Assembly: GCF_000372725.1 (NCBI RefSeq)
Contig: NW_005201191.1
Coordinates: forward strand, 101,477-165,476
Length of the DNA: 64,000 nucleotides
Direction of reading: 5' to 3'
From: Emiliania huxleyi CCMP1516
Taxonomy: Eukaryota; Haptophyta; Isochrysidales; Noelaerhabdaceae
A model generated the notes under the pieces. That model made no database searches and was not told where the DNA came from. It saw nothing but the letters and a program-made list of their open reading frames with translations. The position numbers and the translations under genes are program-made. Of this stretch, positions 1 to 11,034 are shown piece by piece (within the stretch, counting starts at the first letter, position 1; each line of letters starts with the position of its first letter).

Positions 1-362
1 GAGAAAAGTGAGAGAACAGAAGAAGCGAGAGGAAAAATAAGACAACAAGACTGCGGCCGGAGGAGGAAGAGAAAAGCAAGCGGGAAGGAGAGAGGTAACA
101 TGAGAGAACAAGAGGAGTAGAGAGGAGGAAAAAGAAAGAGAGAAGGGTGAGGGGGAGAGGAAGACAGAGGAAAAGGGGAGGAGAGCGCAAGTACATGGGA
201 GAGAAGAAAAATAAAGAGAGGAGAGTGATAGCCCGACACGCCCAACCTCGCTTCGGCAGGCGAACACAGCGGCGCCCCGACCGAGCGGCGAACGCGGCCC
301 TCGAGGGCGGTCCCTCCGAGGGGGGCCGAGGGCGAATCCCTCTGTCACACGGCTGACAGACG
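1..362. other. Polypurine low-complexity DNA, no gene
   Basis: The first 230 bases are almost entirely A and G (runs such as gagaggaaaaagaaagagag), then the sequence turns GC-rich. The short open frame at 147-356 is Arg/Lys/Gly-rich and compositional. I see no gene here. Confidence 0.6.
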
Positions 363-665
363 CACGACTGTCACACGGCTGACATGATCCGAGGTTGGGA
401 AGCGGCCCGTCGGCACGGGACCCACTCCCCCCTTCCCCCCGCCTACGGCAGGAACCACTCTCCCGCCTCCGGCGGGAGCCGCCACGGCCGGCCAAGACGG
501 CCTCCTCCACGGCCTCGACGGCGCCGCTCTCGGAGGCGCGCCTCGCCTGGCCCTCCGTCCATACCCACGACTGTCACACGGCTGGCACGATCCGTGGCGA
601 AGGAGCGGCCCGTCGACACGGGACCCACTCCTCCCTCCTACCCCGCCACGGGCAGGAGCCCGCGC
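341..665. repeat. Imperfect direct repeat preceding the tandem array
   Basis: The block starting near 365 (cgactgtcacacggctgac, then a segment ending gggacccactcc) recurs starting near 568 with a few changes, about 200 bases apart. The first unit is preceded by an additional copy of ctgtcacacggctgacag at 347. It looks like the edge of the satellite that follows, and no coding frame is conserved between the copies. Confidence 0.6.
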
Positions 666-3600
666 GGCCGAGGCGAGCCAGGCTGCTCGCCTCGACATGG
701 CTCGGGCCAGCGCCATCGTGGCCGCCGCCATCGCCATCGTCCCGTTTTCCACCTACCGTCTCACGACTCGCCCACCGACACGCTGCTCGCGCGTCGTCGT
801 GTGTGGCGTCGAGCGGGCGCCCTCGCCGGCCGCCACGCTCCCCCCTAGCGCTGCCTCGCAGGCAGCGCCGAGCCTCGCGGGCACGTAGCCCCGCTCGGCG
901 CTCTCGGCACGGCCTCCGCCGTCGCCGCGACTCGTACCGTCCGTTAGGCAGCGCCAGCCAACGCGCAGGCGCTGCCCTCGCGCCCTCGGCACGGCGGCTC
1001 GACGCCCCTCCGCCGGGCCTCGGGCACGCGAACGCAGCCTCGCGGCTGCGGCGGCGGCAGCCAAGCTGCTCGCTTCGACATGGCTCGGGCCGGCGCCATC
1101 GTGGCCGCCGCCATCGCCATCGTCCCGTCTTTCCCCTACCGTCTCACGACTCGCCCACCGACACGCCGCTCGCGCGTCGTCGTGTGTGGCGTCGAGCGGG
1201 CGCCCTCGCCGGCCGCCACGCTCCCCCCCTAGCGCTGCCTCGCAAGCAGCGCCGAGCCTCGCGGGCACGTCTCCCTGCTCGGCGCTCTCGGCACGGCCTC
1301 CGCCGTCGCCTCGACTCGTACCGTCAGTAAGGCAGGGCCAGCCAACGCGCAGGCGCTGCCCTCGCGCCCTCGGCACGACGGCTCGACGCCCCTCCGCCGG
1401 GCCTCGGGCACGCGAACACAGCCTCGCGGCCGCGGCGGCGGCAGCCAAGCTGCTCGCCTCGACATGGCTCGGGCCGGCGCCAACGTGGCCGCCGCCATCG
1501 CCGTCTTTCCGCCTTCGCACCGTCTCACGATTCGCCCACCGACACGCTGCTCGCGCGTCGTCGTGTGTGGCGTCGAGCGGGCGCCCTCGCCGGCCGCCAC
1601 GCTCCCCCCTAGCGCTGCCTCGCAAGCAGCGCCGAGCCTCGCGGGCACGTAGCCCCGCTCGGCGCTCTCGGCACGGCCTCCGCCGTCGCCTCGACTCGTA
1701 CCGTCAATTAGGCAGCGCCAGCCAACGCGCAGGCGCTGCCTTCGCGCCCTCGGCACGGCGGCTCGACGCCCCTCCGCCGGGCATCGGGCACGTGAACGCG
1801 GCCTCGCGGCTGCGGCGGCGGCAGCCAAGCTGCTCGCCTCGACATGGCTCGGGCCGGCGCCAACGTGGCCGCCGCCATCGCCATCGTCCCGCCTTTCTCC
1901 TACCGTCTCACGATTCGCCCACCGACACGCTGCTCGCGCGTCGTCGTGTGTGGCGTCGAGCGGGCGCCCTCGCCGGCCGCCACGCTCCCCCCTAGCGCTG
2001 CCTCGCAGGCAGCGCCGCGCCTCGCGGGCGCGTAGCCCCGCTCGGCGCCCTCAGCACGGCCTCCGCCGTCGCCTCGACTCGTACCGTCTGTTAGGCAGAG
2101 CCAGCCAACGCGCAGGCGCTGCCCTCGCGCCCTCGGCACGGCGGCTCGACGCCGCCCCTGCCGGGCCTCGGGCACGCGAGCGCAGCCTCGCGGCTGCGGC
2201 GGCGGCAGCCAAGCTGCTCGCCTCGACATGGCTCGGGCCAGCACCAGCGTGGCCGCCGCCATCGCCACCGTTCCGTATTTCGCACCGTCTCACGACTCGC
2301 CCGCCGACACGCTGCTCGCGCGTCGTCGTGTGTTGCGCCGAGCGGGCGCCCTCGCCGGCCGCCACGCTCCCCCCTAGCGCTGCCTCGCAGGCAGCGCCGA
2401 GCCTCGCGGGCGCGTAGCCCCGCTCGGCGCTCTCGGCACGGCCTCCGCCGTCGCCTCGACTCGTACCGTCTGTTAGGCAGAGCCAGCCAACGCGCAGGCG
2501 CTGCCCTCGCGCCCTCGGCACGGCGGCTCGACGCCGCCCCTGCCGGGCCTCGGGCACGCGAACGCGGCCTCGCGGCTGCGGCGGCGGCAGCCAAGCTGCT
2601 CGCCTCGACATGGCTCGGGCCAGCACCAGCGTGGCCGCCGCCATCGCCACCGTTCCGTATTTCGCACCGTCTCACGACTCGCCCACCGACACGCTGCTCG
2701 CGCGTCGTCGTGCGTGGCGTCGAGCGGGCGCCCTCGCCGGCCGCCACGCTCCCCCCTAGCGCTGCCTCGCAGGCAGCGCCGAGCCTCGCGGGCACGTAGC
2801 CCCGCTCGGCGCTCTCGGCACGGCTTCCGCCGTCGCCTCGACTCGTACTGTCAGCTAGGCAGAGCCAGCCAACGCGCAGGCGCTGCCTTCGCGCCCTCGG
2901 CACGGCGGCTCGACGCCCCTCCGCCGGGCCTCGGGCACGTGAACGCAGCCTCGCGGCTGCGGCGGCGGCAGCCAAGCTGCTCGCCTCGACATGGCTCGGG
3001 CCAGCGCCATCGTGGCCGCCGCCATCGCCATCGTCCCGCCTTTCTCCTACCGTCTCACGATTCGCCCGCCGACACGCTGCTCGCGCGTCGTCGTGTGTGG
3101 CGTCGAGCGGGCGCCCTCGCCGGCCGCCACGCTCCCCCCTAGCGCTGCCTCGCAGGCAGCGCCGAGCCTCGCGGGCACGTAGCCCCGCTCGGCGCTCTCG
3201 GCACGGCTTCCGCCGTCGCCTCGACTCGTACCGTCAGCTAGGCAGAGCCAGCCAACGCGCAGGCGCTGCCTTCGCGCCCTCGGCACGGCGGCTCGACGCC
3301 CCTCCGCCGGGCTTCGGGCACGTGAACGCAGCCTCGCGGCCGCGGCGGCGGCAGCCAAGCTGCTCGCCTCGACATGGCTCGGGCCAGCGCCATCGTGGCC
3401 GCCGCCATCGCCATCGTCCCGCCTTTCTCCTACCGTCTCACGATTCGCCCGCCGACACGCTGCTCGCGCGTCGTCGTGTGTGGCGTCGAGCGGGCGCCCT
3501 CGCCGGCCGCCACGCTCCCCCCTAGCGCTGCCTCGCAGGCAGCGCCGCGCCTCGCGGGCACGTAGCCCCGCTCGGCGCTCTCGGCACGGCCTCCGCCGTC

Positions 3601-5900
3601 GCCTCGACTCGTACCGTCAGCTAGGCAGAGCCAGCCAACGCGCAGGCGCTGCCTTCGCGCCCTCGGCACGGCGGCTCGACGCCCCTCCGCCGGGCTTCGG
3701 GCACGTGAACGCAGCCTCGCGGCCGCGGCGGCGGCAGCCAGGCTGCTCGCCTCGACATGGCTCGGGCCGGCGCCATCGTGGCCGCCGCCATCGCCATCGT
3801 TCCGTCTTTCTCCTACCGTCTCACGACTCGCCCACCGACACGCTGCTCGCGCGTCGTCGTGTGTGGCGTCGAGCGGGCGCCCTCGCCAGCCGCCATGCTC
3901 CCCCGTAGCGCTGCCTCGCAGGCAGCGCCGAGCCTCGCGGGCACGTAGCCCCGTTCGGCGCTCTCAGCACGGCCTCCGCCGTCGCCTCGACTCGTAGCGT
4001 CAATTAGGCAGCGCCAGCCAACGCGCAGGCGCTGCCGTCGCGCCCTCGGCACGGCGGCTCGACGCCCCTCCGCCGGGCCTCGGGCACGTGAACGCGGCCT
4101 CGCGGCCGCGGCGGCGGCAGCCAAGCTGCTCGCCTCGACATGGCTCGGGCCGGCACCAGCGTGGCCGCCGCCATCCGCCATCGTCCCGTTTTCCACCTGC
4201 CGTCTCACGATTCGCCCGCCGACACGCTGCTCGCGCGTCGTCGTGTGTGGCGTCGAGCGGGCGCCCTCGCCGGCCGCCACGCTCCCCCCTAGCGCTGCCT
4301 CGCAGGCAGCGCCGAGCCTCGCGGGCACGTCTCCCTGCTCGGCGCTCTCGGCACGGCCTCCGCCGTCGCCGCGACTCGTACCGTCCGTTAGGCAGAGCCA
4401 GCCAACGCGCAGGCGCTGCCTTCGCGCCCTCGGCACGGCGGCTCGACGCCCCTGCCGGGCCTCGGGCACGCGAACGCAGCCTCGCGGCTGCGGCGGCGGC
4501 AGCCAAGCTGCTCGCCTCGACATGGCTCGGGCCGGCGCCATCGTGGCCGCCGCCATCGCCATCGTCCCGTTTTCCACCTACCGTCTCACGATTCGCCCAC
4601 CGACACGCTGCTCGCGCGTCGTCGTGTGTGGCGTCGAGCGGGCGCCCTCGCCGGCCGCCACGCTCCCCCCTAGCGCTGCCTCGCAAGCAGCGCCGAGCCT
4701 CGCGGGCACGTAGCCCCGCTCCGCTCGGCGCTCTCGGCACGGCCTCCGCCGTCGCCTCGACTCGTACCGTCAATTAGGCAGCGCCAGCCAACGCGCAGGC
4801 GCTGCCCTCGTGCCCTCGGCACGGCGGCTCGACGCCCCTCCGCCGGGCCCCGGGCACGCGAACGCAGCCTCGCGGCTGCGGCGGCGGCAGCCAGGCTGCT
4901 CGTGTCGACATGGCTCGGGCCGGCGCCAACGTGGCCGCCGCCATCGCCATCGTTCCGTCTTTCGCACCGTCTCACGATTCGCCCACCGACACGCTGCTCG
5001 CGCGTCGTCGTGCGTGGCGCCGAGCGGGCGCCCTCGCCGGCCGCCACGCTCCCCCCTAGCGCTGCCTCGCAGGCAGCGCCGCGCCTCGCGGGCACGTAGC
5101 CCCGCTCGGCGCTCTCGGCACGGCCTCCGCCGTCGCCCCGACTCGTACCGTCCGTTAGGCAGAGCCAGCCAACGCGCAGGCGCTGCCTTCGCGCCCTCGG
5201 CACGGCGGCTCGACGCCCCTGCCGGGCCTCGGGCACGCGAACGCAGCCTCGCGGCTGCGGCGGCGGCAGCCAAGCCGCTCGCCTCGACATGGCTCGGGCC
5301 GGCGCCATCGTGGCCGCCGCCATCGCCATCGTCCCGTTTTCCACCTACCGTCTCACGATTCGCCCACCGACACGCCGCTCGCGCGTCGTCGTGTGTGGCG
5401 TCGAGCGGGCGCCCTCGCCGGCCGCCACGCTCCCCCCTAGCGCTGCCTCGCAAGCAGCGCCGAGCCTCGCGGGCGCGTAGCCCCGCTCCGCTCGGCGCTC
5501 TCGGCACGGCCTCCGCCGTCGCCTCGACTCGTACCGTCAATTAGGCAGCGCCAGCCAACGCGCAGGCGCTGCCCTCGTGCCCTCGGCACGGCGGCTCGAC
5601 GCCCCTCCGCCGGGCCCCGGGCACGCGAACGCAGCCTCGCGGCTGCGGCGGCGGCAGCCAGGCTGCTCGCTTCGACATGGCTCGGGCCGGTGCCAACGTG
5701 GCCGCCGCCATCGCCATCGTTCCGTCTTTCGCACCGTCTCACGATTCGCCCGCCGACACGCTGCTCGCGCGTCGTCGTGCGTGGCGTCGAGCGGGCGCCC
5801 TCGCCGGCCGCCACGCTCCCCCTAGCGCTGCCTCGCAGGCAGCGCCGAGCCTCGCGGGCATGTAGCCCCGCTCGGCGCTCTCGGCACGGCTTCCTGCTGT
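666..5900. repeat. 383-bp tandem repeat array, about 14 copies
   Basis: The landmark atggctcgggcc occurs at 697, 1080, 1464, 1844, 2228, 2611, 2991, 3374, 3757, 4140, 4522, 4911, 5289 and 5677, so spacing is 378-389 with a mode of 383. Each unit carries the same ordered blocks (ctagcgctgcctcgca, tcgactcgtaccgtc, gccagccaacgcgcaggcg). Two adjacent units (4522 and 4911) are repeated as a dimer at 5289 and 5677, sharing the private variant ccccgctccgctcgg, which is a higher-order repeat. The period is not a multiple of three, so reading frame changes from unit to unit. The many open frames on both strands are therefore compositional and I do not call genes here. Very GC-rich satellite or minisatellite; function unknown. 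Confidence 0.9.
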
Positions 5901-5943
5901 AGCTCCTCGCTCGCCTGCGACGCCTGTGGAGTGCGCTCGTATC

Positions 5944-5983
5944 GGTAGAGGAGCGGCAGTGCGAGACCCGCCGCTCCTCTACC
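5944..5983. other. Perfect 13-bp inverted repeat (hairpin)
   Basis: ggtagaggagcgg at 5944-5956 is perfectly complementary to ccgctcctctacc at 5971-5983, with a 14-base loop. It lies just past the last 383-bp unit. No gene is adjacent that it obviously serves; it may mark the array boundary. Confidence 0.6.
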
Positions 5984-6267
5984 TCACGACATGAGAAAGA
6001 AGCACGAACCTTCACCTTGTGAGACCGGCAGTGGAGAGCCCCTCCCGCCTTCCCGATCTACGGGCCGCCAGTGGCGATAACGGCCGCCGCTCGGCCTCGA
6101 CGGACAACCCGAGTGAAGGCGAAACGCCATATCGCCGCGACGCCGCCGACGGCCGAGGACGAGTCCGAATGGGACCGTCACTCACTCAATTTGGGGATCC
6201 TCCACGCGCTGCGCTACGCTTCGGAGTCGCTCACCCCGGGATCGCTCCTTCCCTCGCTCCGGTGATT

Positions 6268-6852
6268 GGGGAAACTCTGAGCTCCCTCCGCGTACGCTAC
6301 GCTCCCTTCGGAGAGAGCCCCAGAGTCTTACCGCGCTCCGGATCCTCTTTAGCCCATCTCTGAGAGTTTGAGTGACTGGCTAGAGACGACGACGACGATA
6401 CAGTTCATGATAAACAAACTTTAGTTTGTGCTAGTGAACTGAGGAGAAGCGGGTCGAGCCTCGGCGCAGAGGGCAGCGCCTAGCGGGCGGGAACCCTTAC
6501 CCCGCGCCCGTCGCTGCCCGCCGCTTTGTGCGCGGGACCTCCGAGCGCCACGAGGCTCATGACACAGCTCCCGACGAGCGTCGGCTCCTGCTCAGACAGG
6601 CGCCAACCTATCAGTTCTCAAAGCGACCCACCACCATCCCTCATCTACCGCCCGACCGAATCGCATTCGTCTCTTGCGAGTTCCTCTTGCTCTAAGAGGT
6701 TCCAGAGAACGGGGAAACTCTGAGCTCCCTCCGCGTACGCTACGCTCCCTTCGGAGAGAGCCCCAGAGTCTTACCGCGCTCCGGATCCTCTTTAGCCCAT
6801 CTCTGAGAGTTTGAGTGACTGGCTAGAGACGACGACGACGATACAGTTCATG
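6268..6852. repeat. Exact 142-bp direct repeat (6268-6409 and 6711-6852)
   Basis: The two segments read identically from ggggaaactctgagctccct through gacgatacagttcatg, 443 bases apart, with unrelated sequence between. The identity implies a recent duplication or transposition. No terminal inverted repeats or flanking target duplications are visible. Confidence 0.85.
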
Positions 6853-7738
6853 GGCATCGCAGCCCACAATACCGCCACAGATAGTTACGATTGCTCCGCC
6901 AGCCGCACAATCCGAGGGCATAACGGCGACAGCGGCGGCTCGTGCCCTGACCCTTGCGAAGAGTGGATCTCAATGGATTTGACTAGCCTCTCTGGTGTCT
7001 ACACGGTGGACCTGGTGGCTACCTTCTTTACCGGCGCCGGCGGGCCAAACTCTCCGATCCGGTCCCCGTCGACATGGTCGTCTCATCCTCAGACTATGCG
7101 AAAACCGCTCCTGGCCGCATTGGCATCAATAGCCCACATGCCACCGGAGTAACCTTGAGCCAAGAGGTCGATGCGCGGGTCTGAATGCCCCGCTCCACCA
7201 ACATCAAACCCCAAATAGACTCCTGCCCGCTGGACGTGCCCTTCGCCGTACCAAATGGGCTGCGCTAAACCGAGGTCGTTCGATGTGCAGACTCGCTCGA
7301 TGAAGAGCGCACGCAGGCGCACAGCGACTGCGGGCGGGACGCGGCAAGGGTCTCTCTGAACAGATATCAAATGTGACTTGCATGTCCTAGCGTACTAGGG
7401 ACCCTAGAGCCTAGTACCGTACAGTACTTTTGTCTCAAAAAAAGGTTGCCGCTTGCAGGCAAGGCGCAGAGGAGCCGCCGCGTATAGGTAAAGTATGTCT
7501 AGGAAGGGGAGTGCGCTCTCCACGTCGCACGTGAGGATTCCGCGGGGTTCTCGAGTGGACGTCATCATTCTATCGGACTTCCAAATGCCTGACATCGGCC
7601 TGTGTGTGAGACTGGTGAGCTACCGGGGTATGTATGTATCTGAGGTGAAGAACGGTCAGCTCGGACTGTGCCACCGGCGTTTGGGAGTCGGTTTGTTGGG
7701 CCGCAGCAGCGTGAACGAGGTTTTTTCCCTGCGAAGGC
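6853..7738. other. No gene recognised
   Basis: Small frames exist on both strands (+ 6811-7152; - 7089-7370; - 7404-7595), but none shows a family signature and none joins into a coherent model. The segment is less GC-rich than the flanks and may include the 5' untranslated region and promoter of the PPR gene at 7739. Confidence 0.4.
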
Positions 7739-10681
7739 ATGCTGCCGCGATCGCGGTGGATCGCTCGCGCATTCGGCTGTGCGGCCCCGCTGTCGACCCT
7801 GCCCCGCAGCCACAGCACCCGCGCTGCCTGCGACGGCCTGGCCTTCAGGCGGCCGCGTCGCAGGGGAGCGATTCACAAGTGGCACCCGCCCTCTGTGGAG
7901 AAGGCAGAGATGCTTCTGGCGGAGATGCACGCCATCGCAGCCTCGCTGCCAGTCGAGCACGCGGCTCGCGCTGCCGACACCTCCGCCGCCGTCGCCTCCT
8001 CTTCTGTCTCCGTCGCCTCCGATAGTGCTGCGGACCGTGCAGCCTCTGAGCTCAGTGGCGACCTTTGGCTGGCTGCGGAGGCGCTGCTGCACCGCATCGA
8101 GGAGGAGGGTGAGCCACTGCAGCCGCTGCTCCGCCGGCTGACCGCCCTCTTCCGCGAGTCGTCCCGCGCCATGGTCCTCGGCTCGACACAGCTCAAGCTC
8201 GTCGGCGCGGTCCTCGCCTCCCTCCCTGCCTCGGCCGAGCCCGCCTCGGGTGTCGATCTTCGATCCGAAAAGGGCCTCCGCAGCAGCAGCGGTGGTGGTG
8301 GTGGGTGCGAGCGGGTCGCACACCCGGAGGCCCGCGCCTGCCTGAACGCCGCCTTGCACATGATTGGCTCCGCGGGCGTGCCGCGCGTCGCAGCGGCCGC
8401 CCACGAGGCTGCCGACCACCCCGCAGCCCCATCCGCCGCCGCGCCGCGCCGGCTAGCCTCCTCCGGGCTTGCCGTAGGCGGCGCTCGCACGCGGGCTGAG
8501 GCCCGACGGGCGGACCTACCACGCACTGCTCCGCGCGCACGCGCGCGCCGGTGACGTGGCCCGGCTGAGGGCGGTGGCGGAGGAGGCGCGCAGCCGAGGC
8601 TTCGCCGTCGAGGCGGAGCCGTCGGTGGTGACGACCATGCTGAGCGGATGCGCCGCGGCACGCGACGCGGCGGAGGCGAGCGCGGTCTTCGAGGCGAGCC
8701 TCGCCGCCGGCCTGCAGCCCGACCGGATCGTCTACAACGCGCTCTCCCACGCCTACGCTGTGGGCGGCGAGGTCGAGGGCGCAATTCAGGCGAGAGAGGG
8801 GAGAGGCTGAAGATGCGCGGAGATGCGCGGAGATCTGGGGAGATTACACCGTGAGTGGCACGCCAGGCGTTTGAGCGCGGCCGCGCTCTGCCGCGGCGGG
8901 GCAGCGGCGACGCGCGAGACGCGGCCACCGCCGTCGCTATTTTGCTCGATGCGCTGATCGTCGCCGACGAGCCACGGCGTGCCATCGGCCTCTTCTCGCC
9001 GCTCTTCTAGGAACCTTCTTGGGACGTTCTACGAGCCTTCTCGTACAGGCGCGCCATCGAGCTCTTCTCGCTGCTCGCCGCGGAGGGCGACGGCGCCATG
9101 AGACACGCCGAGACGCGATGAGACACGATGAGACACGCCTCCGCCTCCGCTCGCTGCCACCGACCCGAGAGTGGGCCTGTCGACACGTCTCTTCCACACA
9201 CCTCTCCTCAGGAGGCATGCCCTTGCTACTTGGTTGGACGGGCCGTCCTCGAGGCTCTTCTAGGAACCTTCTAGGGGCCTTCTAGGAGCCTTCTAGGAGC
9301 CTTCTAGGCGTCCCCGCGAGGCCAGAGCCTTACCTCGCCCTTCTCCGCGCCCACGCGGCGGCGGTGCGCTCCTGCGGCGCCGGGCCGCGCCGGCGGGCCG
9401 TGCAGGCGAGGGAGCTCGAGAGGCGAGCACACGCACCGGCGGCGGCTGGGACACCACAGAGGTACGGCACACGGCCCGGCGGCGGCTGGGACACCGCAGA
9501 CTCGTCCAAGAGGCCGCTAGCGATGGAGAGGCGGTGTGCGCTGGAGCGACACAGAGGCAAGACACAGAGACACAGAGACACAAGAGACACACAGACACAC
9601 AGACTCACAGACCAGAGCACCCCGCAGGCGGCGCGCGCCGCCGAGGCACACGAGGTGCTCCAGCTCGCCGCGCGCGCCGGTGTGTGTCCGACCATCGGCG
9701 CCGTCAACGGTCTGATTGCCGTGCACGCCGAGGCGGCGGATGCCGCCGGCGCGCTCGCGGCATATGAGCGTTGGTGCTGCGCGCCGATGCGACCGAACCG
9801 CGGCACACTCGACGCGCTGCTTCGCGCGTGCGTGCGAGGCCGCGCTGCCGAGCTGAGCGGGAGGGTGTGGCGGACCCTGCTCCCCGCCACCCGCCGCTGC
9901 TGGCTCCCTCCCCCCTCCTCCCATTGCCCGTGCCGCCTGCTCCTCCTCCCCGAGGCTGCTTGTACTGCCCATGTCGCTCGCTCTGCTCTCTCACCTCTGC
10001 CTCTGCCTCTGCCTCTGCCGCTGCCCTCCTTCTGCCGCGCAGGTCTGCCGACTCGCCGCCGAGCACGACCTCCCGTTTGGAGACCGGCTGCACGCGCAGC
10101 TCGTTCTCGCGCACACGGCCACGGTGGACGCCGCCGCCGGCAGCCGCCGCCGGGCGGTGATGAAGGCGGCGATCCGCCACTTCGAGGCGGGCTCGCCTTC
10201 ATCTCGGCGAATCTCGGCGAATCTCGGCGAATCTCGGCGAATCTCGGCTAATCGCGGCTAATCGCGGCTAATCGCGGCTCATCGCGGCTAACCCGCCCTT
10301 TCGAGGCGGGCTCGGAGCGCGGCGTGCGGTGGAGCGGCGCGGCGTGCCGCGAGCTGCTGCGCGTCTGCGCGGAGCACGGGCACGAGGGCGACCCTTCTAG
10401 GAACCTTCTCGGAACCTTCTAGGAACCTTCTAGGCGCGGAGCACGGGCGCGAGGTCGACGTGACGCGGCTGTTTGAGCGGATGCAGGCGGGCGGCGGCGA
10501 CGCGGGGCTGGCGGCGGTGACTGCGCTGATGGAGGAGTACCACCGCGACGGCAAGGTGGACGACGTTGCAATGGCGCTGTGGAGGAGGGCGGACGAGCAG
10601 CAGGGCGCGCGGCTGGGGGAGGAGGAGGAGGGGGCGGAGGACGAGGGGTGGGAGTGGTCGGCGTCAAGCGAGAGGACGTGA
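7739..10681 (+). CDS. Pentatricopeptide repeat (PPR) protein, ten exons
   Basis: The spliced model encodes about 652 residues. The N-terminus (MLPRSRWIARAFG...) is Arg/Ser-rich, like an organelle-targeting peptide. Later exons show PPR helices: LRPDGRTYHALLRAHA, LQPDRIVYNALSHAYA, PEPYLALLRAHAAA and MRPNRGTLDALLRACV. PPR proteins bind organellar RNA for processing, editing or translation; the target cannot be read from sequence. Exons by frame: 7739-8407, 8478-8789, 8867-8976, 9049-9099, 9212-9240, 9308-9405, 9628-9864, 10043-10186, 10306-10366, 10434-10681. Most introns start GC, one GT and one probably GA; the intron at 9241 has no standard donor in the required frame. Several introns begin with a copy of the next exon. 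Introns near 9005-9048, 9256-9307 and 10393-10433 hold a ttctaggaacc repeat. It is followed by another organelle-RNA gene at 11 kb. Confidence 0.8.
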
Positions 10682-10723
10682 GCTCTTTCGACTGTCATTC
10701 AGCACACACTTGGGTTTTGCTGT

Positions 10724-10770
10724 GGTGTGTTTGTGTGTGTGTGTGTATGTGTGTGTGTGTGGGGGGGGGT
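10724..10770. repeat. TG-rich microsatellite followed by G run
   Basis: gtgtgtttgtgtgtgtgtgt with minor interruptions, ending in about ten G, directly after the PPR stop codon. It is simple sequence; nothing else is seen in the roughly 350 bases between the PPR and RAP genes. Confidence 0.85.
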
Positions 10771-11034
10771 GTCCGGCAGTCGCTTCTCTGGGGGCGCGCG
10801 GGGACCCCCGGCCTACACCGTGTGCCGCGGGCGGCGCGGGCGCCGCGGCGCAGTGACCAGTCCGGTATGTGCGGCTCCTCCGTTAAATTCGTTCCTCCGA
10901 GCTTGAGACCCCCTCGATAGGGAAAAGAAGAAACTGTCGCCGCTCGCCGGCCAGAGCCAAAAAAAATCATGCGCGGGAACGTGCACATTGATTTCTTTTT
11001 TAGGGCGGAGTAAAAAGCCGTATGCGTACGTCCT

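Noticed and set aside
753-4777. Open frames of 250-311 codons on both strands of the satellite
   Set aside because: The 383-bp period shifts frame at every unit, frames on opposite strands overlap completely, and the sequences are Ala/Arg/Gly/Pro-rich; they come from GC richness and few stops.
5944-5983. Intrinsic bacterial terminator
   Set aside because: A hairpin without a following T run in a eukaryotic nuclear context.
6268-6852. LTR pair of a small element
   Set aside because: No TG...CA ends, target duplication or primer-binding site is visible, and the 301-base interior has no coding signal.
9900-10040. Exon continuing the PPR frame through CTCTGCCTCTGCC
   Set aside because: It is a pyrimidine-rich tract before an acceptor; removing 9865-10042 restores the PPR frame.
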